Shown piece after piece: positions 22,526 through 30,900 of a stretch of DNA of 40,073 nt. The position numbers and the translations under genes were made by a program. Numbering within the stretch: position 1 is the first letter of the stretch; each line of letters starts with the position of its first letter. The notes under the pieces are model-generated. The model searched no databases and was not told the origin of the DNA. It worked only from the letters and a program-made list of their open reading frames with translations. This stretch comes from Chryseobacterium sp. Leaf394 (GTDB lineage: Bacteria > Bacteroidota > Bacteroidia > Flavobacteriales > Weeksellaceae). The stretch spans positions 2,550 to 42,622 of the forward strand of contig NZ_LMQH01000011.1 of NCBI RefSeq assembly GCF_001424105.1, in the 5' to 3' direction.

Positions 22526-23818
22526 ATGCTAAAACTAATTTTAAATGTATTCATTTTTCTTTTCTCCGTAATTTTTGCTCAATTTTCAGGGCAGATGCTA
22601 TACCAGATTTATCAGGGAGTGAATGTTGAAAAATATCAAGGTAAAAACTTTATTCTGGAAGGGAAAATATTCTATAACAACGAGATTTCTAATAGTTCGT
22701 GGATTGTACTTACCACCGTGCCGATGAACAGTAAAGGCAAAGTAATGAAAGATCCTACACACACTCCCGATGCTGGAATTTACTATAAAAAAGGAGAGTG
22801 GAGCTCATACGAAATGAAAGGTAAAATCGATAAAAATGCGATGGGACTTGTGATCGGAGTTTCTGTAGCAGGTAAAGGAAGTTATTATCTTGATGATTTT
22901 AAATTGTATGTTTTGGATGGTAAAGATAAAATCGAAATTCCTGTGAAGAACGGCGATTTTGAAGAAGGTTCATTGATGCCTTGGCAATCCCATGCTGCGG
23001 AAAAAGGTTCTGTAATGTCAATCTCGACGGCTAAATCTTTTTCAGGAAAACAGTCATTGCTGATTGATAATTCAAACGCAGATGTTAAGCCAAGTATTGG
23101 CAATAACAAAGAAGTCGGAAAAATGATTGATATCAACGGTGTCAAATTATACTATGAAATCTATGGACAGGGCGACCCGCTTTTGCTAATCCACGGAAAC
23201 AACAGTTCGATGGCAAGTTTTGATAATCAGTTGGAAGTTTTAAGCAAAAAGTATCAGGTGATAGGATTGGACAGTCGCGGTCAGGGAAATTCATCTTCAG
23301 ACGATACGAAGCTAACGTATGAACTAATGGCGGATGATGTAAATGTATTTTTAAATAAAATGAATCTTAAAAATGTCAACGTATTAGGCTGGAGCGATGG
23401 CGGAAATATTGCGGTCATTTTAGGAATGGAATATCCTGACAAAGTAAAGAAAATGGCGATTATGGGAACGGTTTTGTATAATAATGAAACTTCAGTAGAT
23501 CCTGAAATCAATAAAATCCTCCATCAACAGGTTAAAGAAATGAAGGCAAGAGGCGTAGCAGAAAACAATATGGATTACCGTTTAAAAATGTTGCTTCTTA
23601 CCGAGCCCAATATTAATCCGGATGCTTTGAAAAAAATACAGGCTCCAACTTTGGTAATGGCTGGTGAGCATGATGTAATGCCGGAAAAACACACCCGACT
23701 CATCACCGATAAGATTCCGAATGGGAAAATGTTGATTTTCAAAGGTGGAGATCATGAGGCTCCTAAAAATATGCCCGAAAAATTTAATAAAGCCATTTTG
23801 GAATTTTTTGAAGAATGA
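22526..23818 (+). CDS. Exported fusion: carbohydrate-binding-like domain plus alpha/beta hydrolase
   Basis: 430 residues. A signal peptide (about 1-19, ending VIFAQ) is followed by a jelly-roll CBM-like domain (about 25-175) with SSYEMKGKIDK and the link IEIPVKNGDFEEGS, then a complete alpha/beta hydrolase (about 205-430). Catalytic residues are visible: oxyanion region LLLIHGNNSS, nucleophile Ser in GWSDGGNIA, acid Asp in GEHDVMPE and His in GGDHEAP. It is probably a periplasmic or outer-surface esterase/lipase-like enzyme; substrate unknown. The fusion order is less common than free hydrolases of this kind. Convergent with the XRE regulator gene. Confidence 0.88.
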   Translation: MLKLILNVFIFLFSVIFAQFSGQMLYQIYQGVNVEKYQGKNFILEGKIFYNNEISNSSWIVLTTVPMNSKGKVMKDPTHTPDAGIYYKKGEWSSYEMKGKIDKNAMGLVIGVSVAGKGSYYLDDFKLYVLDGKDKIEIPVKNGDFEEGSLMPWQSHAAEKGSVMSISTAKSFSGKQSLLIDNSNADVKPSIGNNKEVGKMIDINGVKLYYEIYGQGDPLLLIHGNNSSMASFDNQLEVLSKKYQVIGLDSRGQGNSSSDDTKLTYELMADDVNVFLNKMNLKNVNVLGWSDGGNIAVILGMEYPDKVKKMAIMGTVLYNNETSVDPEINKILHQQVKEMKARGVAENNMDYRLKMLLLTEPNINPDALKKIQAPTLVMAGEHDVMPEKHTRLITDKIPNGKMLIFKGGDHEAPKNMPEKFNKAILEFFEE

Positions 23819-23830
23819 TAGATGTGCAGA

Positions 23831-24445
23831 TTATTTAATTGATTTTCTTTCCAAAATCTCAATCCTTTCCAAAATGCTGGAGAGGATATTTTTTTGCTCA
23901 GAAGATAAATAACCTGAGATTTTGTATGCCTCTTTTTCAGGTTGCTCCTGCTCTGAAACGGAACTTAGATACTGCAGATTTCCATTCTCAATACATAGCA
24001 AAGTTTCACGATTTTCTTCCACCATATCTGACTTCATTAAAAACAAAAAATCCCCAATTTTATAATTTGACAAAACCGATGTGTTTTCTTTGAATTCATA
24101 GATTAAATCAATATTTGCCAATGCTTTTTGCAGTGAGTTATATTGAGTGTTGTTGTCAAAATTATTCTCCTGATAAGGTAGATCTGAATTAAATGAGAGT
24201 TGGAATTTTTCGAAATTTTCCGGCTTATTGAGATCATCAACCGTTAAAGGAACAGTCAGGAATTTATCCAAATCCAGATTAAAGTAATGAACAACAGTTA
24301 GTAGTGTTGCGATTTTAGGTTCTGAGCGTCCTTCTTCATACGCACCGATAACTCCTCGGTTCAGTTCAAATAAATCCGCGAATGCCTGCTGGCTTAAACC
24401 TTTTGCGTGTCGTATCGTCTTAATATTAGCTCCGAAAAAACTCAT
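23831..24445 (-). CDS. XRE-family helix-turn-helix regulator
   Basis: 204 residues from ATG 24445 (MSFFGANIKTIRHAKGLSQQ). The HTH_3 domain spans about 4-62, with LSQQAFADLFELNRGVIGAYEEGRSEPK. The C-terminal ~140 residues contain a predicted peptidase-S24-like or sensor-like region of unknown role and a coiled-coil end. The longer TTG start at 24466 would lie upstream of the likely transcription start, because the minus-strand TACATTTG box is at 24471-24464; hence ATG 24445. It is divergent from the YqiJ/flotillin operon and may regulate it. Confidence 0.88.
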   Translation of the reverse strand: MSFFGANIKTIRHAKGLSQQAFADLFELNRGVIGAYEEGRSEPKIATLLTVVHYFNLDLDKFLTVPLTVDDLNKPENFEKFQLSFNSDLPYQENNFDNNTQYNSLQKALANIDLIYEFKENTSVLSNYKIGDFLFLMKSDMVEENRETLLCIENGNLQYLSSVSEQEQPEKEAYKISGYLSSEQKNILSSILERIEILERKSIK

Positions 24446-24463
24446 AAGTTCTAATCTTTTTTG

Positions 24464-24532
24464 CAAATGTAAGATTAAATTTAATTATTTTGCTAATATT
24501 ATTTGCATTTTAATGTATTTTTATTATATTTG
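24464..24532. promoter_or_regulatory. Divergent promoters: XRE gene (-) and YqiJ-flotillin operon (+)
   Basis: Minus strand: TACATTTG at 24471-24464. Plus strand: TTG (24503-24505), 19-base spacer, TATATTTG (24525-24532), a textbook Bacteroidota promoter. The plus transcript would have a leader of about 105 bases before ATG 24646. Confidence 0.75.
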
Positions 24533-24645
24533 TGAACATCCGGTATAAATGAAGCGTTTGGGTGAGGTTTTTAGTTGGAATGTTTTAAATATTTAATCAG
24601 ATTTGAATATTTATTACAAAATAAATAATCTATTAATAATGAATT

Positions 24646-25293
24646 ATGATTGATCAGGAATTTTTAAATACAGCTTTTTCTCCGGTTAACACGGTTTTAT
24701 CTGTGTTGCTGATCTTATCGGTCATTTACTGGCTCTTTACCATTATCACCGGACTGGATATAGATGTCGGGCTGGATGCTGATATTGATACTGATGTCAA
24801 CAGTCCGGATGGTCACGTTCATGTTGGGGATGATGCTTCGGGATGGCTTCAGTTTTTGAAATTTCTGAATCTTGATATTGTACCGATCACGTATTTTCTC
24901 ACGTTTTCACTTTTACTGACCTGGTTGGGTTCATTTTATCTCGAATCTTTTTTCTCTTTTGAAATTTGGATGTCGGCTTTAATGGTCATTCCGATATTTT
25001 GCATCAGCATTCTCTTGACGAAATTAATTTTAAAACCATTAAATCCATTCTTCAGAGAAATTAATCACAAGGGCGAAATTCCACATGATTTTCTGGGCCG
25101 ACAGGGGAGAATGAAATCAACCATCCACGGAGATAAAACCGGAATGCTGGAAGTGTTCGTAGGAAAAGATCCGATGGTTCTGATGGTGAGAAGCAAAGAT
25201 GGTGAAGTGATTAATCATGGAACGACCGTTTACATCGTAGACGAAGATCGTGAGAAAAGAATTTATTACGTCGCAGAAGAAATAAAATTTTAA
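24646..25293 (+). CDS. YqiJ/NfeD-like membrane protein with C-terminal OB fold
   Basis: A 215-residue protein with a membrane segment at about 16-35, an acidic loop rich in Asp (GLDIDVGLDADIDTDV), two more membrane segments (about 83-105 and 110-130) and a soluble beta-rich C-terminal domain (about 145-215, GRQGRMKSTIHG...) like the OB fold of YqiJ and NfeD. In other bacteria YqiJ/NfeD partners sit beside flotillin/YqiK genes and act with them in membrane microdomains; here the flotillin gene follows. ATG start is clear, in the operon promoted at 24503-24532. Confidence 0.85.
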   Translation: MIDQEFLNTAFSPVNTVLSVLLILSVIYWLFTIITGLDIDVGLDADIDTDVNSPDGHVHVGDDASGWLQFLKFLNLDIVPITYFLTFSLLLTWLGSFYLESFFSFEIWMSALMVIPIFCISILLTKLILKPLNPFFREINHKGEIPHDFLGRQGRMKSTIHGDKTGMLEVFVGKDPMVLMVRSKDGEVINHGTTVYIVDEDREKRIYYVAEEIKF

Positions 25294-25387
25294 AAAGTAA
25301 AACAATGATCACCTTATTTATGCTGATGTTCAGCTACATTTTAGAATTGCTTCTTTAATTAGTTTTGATCATTTTATTGTTCAGTGT

Positions 25388-25494
25388 CTTCGCTGAGGGA
25401 AATCGAAGATTCGACAAAGTCAAACGCCTTTGCAAACTGAAAATATGCAGAACAATAGTAAAGAAAATCTTTGTGCTCTTTGCATTAAATAAAT
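25388..25494 (+). repeat. Copy C of the ~105-bp shared upstream element
   Basis: Matches 2986-3095 and 17364-17463; it is closest to copy A in its second half (ATATGCAGAACAATAGTAAA, then AAATCTTTG and CTTTGCATTAAATAAAT). It ends 32 bases before the flotillin ATG. Confidence 0.8.
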
Positions 25495-25526
25495 TAAAAA
25501 CACATTAAACAAATAAACTATAAAAT

Positions 25527-27536
25527 ATGAATACACCTTTGATTGTTGGGATTGTTGTCACAGTGATAGCGTCTCTCGGATTGATTTTCTGGATTTTATC
25601 GATGTATAAAAAGACCGTTCAGGGAATCGTCATTTTAAGAACAGGATATGGAGGAACCAAAGTTTTCTTCAATGCAGGAATCGTAATTCCGGTAATCCAC
25701 AGAATGGAATCGATGGATATTTCGGTGAAGAAACTGGAAATCGCCAGAGAAGGAAAAGCGGGTTTGATCTGTAAAGATAATATGAGAGCCGATATTCAGG
25801 TGGCTTTCTTTATCAGAGTGAATAAATCGGCAGATGATATTGTAAATGTCGGTCAGACCATTGGTTGCCAGAGAGCTTCTGATATCAATACTTTGAGAGA
25901 ATTATTTGAGGCTAAATTTTCTGAAGCGCTGAAAACGGTTGGTAAAAAGTTTGAATTTATCGAACTCTACGAAGCCAGAAGCGAATTCCGTCAGGAAATT
26001 TTACATATTATCGGAACCGATCTGAACGGATATGTTTTGGATGACTGCGCGATCGATTATCTGGAGCAGACCAAAATAGAGAATTTAGATAAAGACAATA
26101 TCTTAGATTCTGAAGGGATTAAGAAAATCACCGAACTGACGGCTACTCAAAATATCAAAGCCAATCAGGTTCGAAGAGATGAAGAAAAAACGATTACAAA
26201 ACAGAATGTGGAAGCCCGTGAAGCAATTTTAGAACTGGAAAAACAGCTGGCTGAGAAAGAAGAATCTCAAAAAAGAGAAGTAGCTAATATTAAAGCGCGT
26301 GAAAATGCAGAAATTCTGAAAGTCGATGAAGAAGAGCGTCTGAAATATGAAACTGTGCGCATTGCTACAGAAGAAAAATTGCAGATTGCTGAAGAAAATA
26401 AACAGAGACAGGTCGTGATCGCTTCCAAAAATAAAGAACGTGCCGATTTAGTGGAAACGGAAAGAGTGCAGAAAGATAAAATGCTTGAAGCAACTGAAAG
26501 AGAAAGAATTGTTTCACTTGCTCAGATTGAAAAAGAAAAAGCCATCGAACTCGAGAAGAAAAATATTCAGGATGCTATCCGTGAGCGTTTGACAATGGAG
26601 AAAACGGTGGTTGAAGAGCAGCAGACAATCAAAGATTTGGAAGCCTTCAAAACAGCAGACAGAACCAAGCAGGTTGAAATCACTTTGGCAACTCAGGAAG
26701 CAGAAAAGAAATTGATTCAGGAAACAAGAGCAGCGGAATCAAGAAAATTATCTGCAGAAAAAGATGCTCAGAAATATGTGATTGAAGCTCAGGCGAAAAG
26801 AGATGCGGCTGAAAAAGAAGCGGAAGCTCGTAAAATTATCGCTGATGCGAAAGCGAAAGAAGAGGCAACGGTAGGTTTGTCTGAGGCTCAGGTTCTTCAC
26901 GCCAAAGCTGATGCTGCCGAAAGACAGGGGATCGTTGAATCAATCGTCATCGAGAAAAAAGCGGAAGCAGAAAGAAAAGAAGGAATTGCTCAGGCTGAAG
27001 TAATCAAAGAAAAGGCGTTTGCAGAAGCAGCCGGAATTACCGAGAAAGCAGAAGCGATGAAAAAACTGAATGATGCAGGAAAAGATCACGAAGAATTCCG
27101 ACTGACTTTGGCAAAAGAAAAAGAAGTGGAATTGGCGCAGATCTCCATTCAGAAGGATATTGCACAGGCTCAGGCTGGAGTTTTGGCGGAAGCGTTCAAA
27201 TCTGCAAAAATTGATATCGTGGGTGGTGACAATACCTTCTTTGACAATGTGGTTCGTCAGGTTTCTGCCGGTAAGGGTTTAGATAAATTCATCAGCCACA
27301 GCGAAAATGCAACTTTGGTCAAAGAAAATCTTTTAGGGGACGGCGAAAATATTATCGGAAAAGTAATGGGAATGGTTGATAAATACAATATTTCTTCCGA
27401 AGACATCAAAAATATGAGCATCGCAAGTCTGATCTTTAAACTAAACGGCGTTGCCGACCAACAGGAAAAAGGTCTCTTGTCCAGAGCAATGGATATGGCA
27501 AAAAACCTGGGTATCGAACAAAAGCCAATCAGATAA
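25527..27536 (+). CDS. Flotillin/YqiK-like SPFH protein
   Basis: 669 residues. One N-terminal membrane segment (about 5-27), then the SPFH domain (about 30-190; VQGIVILRTGYGG, RADIQVAFFIRVNK), then a very long charged Glu/Lys/Ala coiled coil (about 200-565) and a C-terminal flotillin-like domain (about 565-669). The layout is that of YqiK. Flotillins oligomerise and organise membrane microdomains. The gene lies 233 bases after the YqiJ-like gene with copy C of the shared element between, and before the giant AAA+ gene. A terminator follows at 27659. Confidence 0.92.
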   Translation: MNTPLIVGIVVTVIASLGLIFWILSMYKKTVQGIVILRTGYGGTKVFFNAGIVIPVIHRMESMDISVKKLEIAREGKAGLICKDNMRADIQVAFFIRVNKSADDIVNVGQTIGCQRASDINTLRELFEAKFSEALKTVGKKFEFIELYEARSEFRQEILHIIGTDLNGYVLDDCAIDYLEQTKIENLDKDNILDSEGIKKITELTATQNIKANQVRRDEEKTITKQNVEAREAILELEKQLAEKEESQKREVANIKARENAEILKVDEEERLKYETVRIATEEKLQIAEENKQRQVVIASKNKERADLVETERVQKDKMLEATERERIVSLAQIEKEKAIELEKKNIQDAIRERLTMEKTVVEEQQTIKDLEAFKTADRTKQVEITLATQEAEKKLIQETRAAESRKLSAEKDAQKYVIEAQAKRDAAEKEAEARKIIADAKAKEEATVGLSEAQVLHAKADAAERQGIVESIVIEKKAEAERKEGIAQAEVIKEKAFAEAAGITEKAEAMKKLNDAGKDHEEFRLTLAKEKEVELAQISIQKDIAQAQAGVLAEAFKSAKIDIVGGDNTFFDNVVRQVSAGKGLDKFISHSENATLVKENLLGDGENIIGKVMGMVDKYNISSEDIKNMSIASLIFKLNGVADQQEKGLLSRAMDMAKNLGIEQKPIR

Positions 27537-27568
27537 AAGCTAAAATGCTATTCTAAATTTACTAAAAA

Positions 27569-27612
27569 GTCCCAACGGGACGGCTTAACAAAGGATAGGA
27601 TGCAATCCTATC
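27569..27612. repeat. Paired-hairpin intergenic repeat, copy 2
   Basis: GTCCC-AAC-GGGAC (27569-27581) and GATAGGAT-GCA-ATCCTATC (27594-27612), with the same order as the element at 21808-21845. Directly after the flotillin stop. Confidence 0.7.
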
Positions 27613-27658
27613 AATAGAATTATCAAAGAATTGAATTAAAATCAAAATTATATTGTAA

Positions 27659-27702
27659 AACTCTCATTGTATAATTTTTCAATGACTTTGAGAGTTTTTT
27701 TT
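27659..27702 (+). terminator. Terminator after flotillin
   Basis: AACTCTCA (27659-27666) pairs with TGAGAGTT (27689-27696), long loop, T8 on the 3' side. Confidence 0.85.
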
Positions 27703-27721
27703 CAATGTAAATTTTAAAAAA

Positions 27722-27852
27722 TTAAACCATTAAGGATTATTAAGCTGTTAAGTTAATTAAGGAAATCAATAGATTTTTTATGAGCATGAAACTTAAAGCG
27801 AAGCTAAACTTAATGACTCTTAATTACTTAATAAACCTTAATGGTTAAAAAA
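27722..27852. repeat. Long imperfect inverted repeat (MITE-like palindrome)
   Basis: Left arm (about 27722-27764, AAACCATTAAGGATTATTAA...) pairs with right arm (about 27810-27852, ...TTAATAAACCTTAATGGTT) at most positions, around a loop containing CTTAAAGCGAAGCTAAAC. Similar CATTAAG/CTTAATG palindromes are frequent in flavobacterial intergenic DNA. A possible partial copy is at 1942-2000. Confidence 0.75.
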
Positions 27853-27915
27853 ATAAATGAACAGGATGATGGAAACATCAAACACCTATCATCCAACACC
27901 AAACATTAAAAACCT

Positions 27916-30900
27916 ATGTCAGAAAAATTAAATTCAGGGACATACGAAATAATTCAAAGCCGTCTGAATGAGCAGAAAAACGACCTCATTCAAAGGCTTC
28001 AGAAGCTGAACGAAAACCGTAAAGAAATTTTCGGGGGCGTCGATTTTTCACTCATCGCGAATGAAAGAATTTCTACCGAACACAACTGCGTCGCCAAAGA
28101 TATTTTTTCGCTGAAAAACACTTTGATTTTCGGATCAAATGCGCATTTGGGTTTGCAGAGTGAAATTAATATTACAGATGTTTTCTCAATTTACACGATC
28201 AATAACGACCGTTTTGAACCTCGTGATTTATCGCTGATCAATGATGAAATCTTCGTTGAAGAGTTCAAGAATTTGTATAAATATTACAGAAACACCTTCT
28301 TTGCACGTTTTCATTTTACCGAAAACTATCTGTACATGGTTTTCCAGCTGTCTGAAAGTACGTCAGATATCAAGGCTTTCAAATGGCTGATCAAAGAAGA
28401 TCAGTTGGTGTATGTGGATTCCAGAAGTGCTTCGGAGGTAACGTATCCGTCACAACATGGTTTTGCGTGGACGAAAGCTACCCGGGATATGCAGCGAAGC
28501 GGGAAATTTCCTCACGTTTCTCTGGCAGATAAAGTTTTTGTGGAATCAACCGGTGGAGATATTACCATTAAAATCGAGGACAATACCGACACGGGAAAAG
28601 GAATTTATTCTGAGGATGTTATTCATAAAGATCAGAATCTGGATGATGCTGAAATTCACTTCTGCGATCTTGATAATTTGGTTTTATTTAAAATTAAACC
28701 ATATCAGGAAACGGAAAGATATTTTATTTACAATCATAAAGAAAAAATTGTTTCGCGTGTTGATACCTTGAAGCATTCGGCGGTTTTGCTTCCGGAAAAT
28801 CAGGGCGTTTTATTCTCAAATGGATATGCTTTACAGACTGGAGGTCTGAAAGTAATTTCTCAGGATTCAAACCGTCTTCATTATCTGAAAACGATTTCTG
28901 AACCGAACGGTGAAAATTTTATGTATGTTTTCTACGATGATAAAACCAATAATTATCAGCTGATATCGTACAATATCATTACGCAGACCATCGAAACGCC
29001 GATCCGTTGCAGCGGATATTCCATTTTAAATGATGGAAAGCTGATTTATTTGAGAGAAAGTGTAGAAACGACGAAGCATCATTTAGCTCAAATCTGGCAA
29101 ACGCCGTACGCAAAAGAATTGCTTCCGAATACTGAGAAATCCGACACGCTGATCTACAAAATCGGGAACAAAGATATCGTGAGAGTGATGGCAGAAAGTC
29201 AGGAACTGATTACTTTACTCAACAAAGAAGATTCCTACAGCGGGCTGTACGACGATATTGTCAAGCTTTCCACAACGATTTTAGATGCATATTATTTTCT
29301 TGGTGATGATGAGGTTGAAAACCTTGATCAGCCTTTAAAGGAAATCCGAAGCATTGCCCACTCCGCGATCAACGAGTTTGAAAAAGTGGTCGAACAGAAG
29401 AAAAATACCTCAGAAGCTGTTGAGAAAATCAAAATTGCCTGTGAAAAAATTCTGGATGATACAAAACGGATTCATTATTCTGAACTGACCGAATATATCG
29501 ATATGCTTTCACAAATCCGGGCGCTGCGTGGCGAAATTACCGGAGCGAGAGATCTGAAATATGTCGATGTTAAAATTCTCGATACCTTAGATCAGTCATT
29601 GGCAGCAAGGTCAGAAGAACTTTCCAGTGCCTGTGTCAATTTTCTGCTTCAGGAAAATTCTCTGTCACCTTACGAAACCAGAGCGCAGTCCATTTCAGAA
29701 AATATTATCAATTTGCAGAAAGCGATTGACGCCAAAACAATTGAAGAAGAAATCACCAATTTGTCTTCACAGCTTGAGCTTTTGGTGGATATTGTCAATA
29801 ATTTAAAAATTGAAGATACTTCGCAATCCACGCAGATTATTGAAAACATCTCGGTGATTTTTGCAAGATTAAATCAGGAGCGTTTAGAATTATCAAAACG
29901 AAAAAGAGAAATTTCCGGTAAAGAATTGTCCGCTGATTTTCAGGCGCAGATGACCTTGTTTGATCAGTCGGTGATTAATTTTCTCGAACTTTCGCAAACT
30001 CCGGAAAAATGCGATGAATATCTGACCAAACTTTCCATTCAGCTCGAAGAAATGGAAACGAAGTTCATTGATTTTGATGAGTTTATCCAGAAAATCGGCG
30101 AGAAAAGAGAAGAAGCATACGGTCATTTTCAAAACAAAAGAGTTCAGCTTACGGAATCTCGTAACAAGAGAACGCAGAATTTATATGATTCAGCAAAAAG
30201 AATTTTACAGTCCGTAAAGACAAAGACCGAATCCTTTGATGCTGAAAATGAGATCAACGGTTACTTTGCGACCGATCTTATGGTGGAAAAGGTTCGTGAT
30301 ATTTCCCGACAGCTGATGGAAATGGAAGATTCTGCCAAAGCAGAAGAAATTCAGACCTTGTTGAAAACTTCGCAGCAGGAAGCAGTCAGAAAGCTTAAGG
30401 ATAAAAAAGAAATTTACGCAGACGGCGACAATGTGATCGCTTTGGGTGATTATAAATTTGCGGTCAACCGTCAGAAATTAGATCTGACTTTGGTGCTTAG
30501 AAATGCTCAGTATTATTACCATTTAACCGGAACCGGATTTTATGAACCTCTGAATTTTGATGCGGTTGCAGATTACAAAGACGTCTGGAATCAGGAATAT
30601 ATTTCGGAAAATTCTCAGGTAAAACGTTTTGAATATTTAGCCTGGAACATTTTCTCAAAAAATAAAAACATCAATACTGAAAAACAAAACCGAAATGCAA
30701 TCCAGCAGTTTATGACTGAGCATTTTGGTGAAGGTTTGGTGAAAGGAATTCATGATGAAGATGCGTTAACGATTGTTTCAAAACTTCAGCAGATGCATAA
30801 TGAATTGGGATTGATGCAGTTTACGCCATCTGAAAGAGCCTTGGCGCAACTGTTTTGGTTTTTTTTGAATCAGGAAAGAAAAGAATATTATCAGAAACAG

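Noticed and set aside
25305..25358. 17-codon hydrophobic ORF between YqiJ-like and flotillin genes
   Set aside because: Too short, no own promoter or homology, and interrupted context; likely chance.
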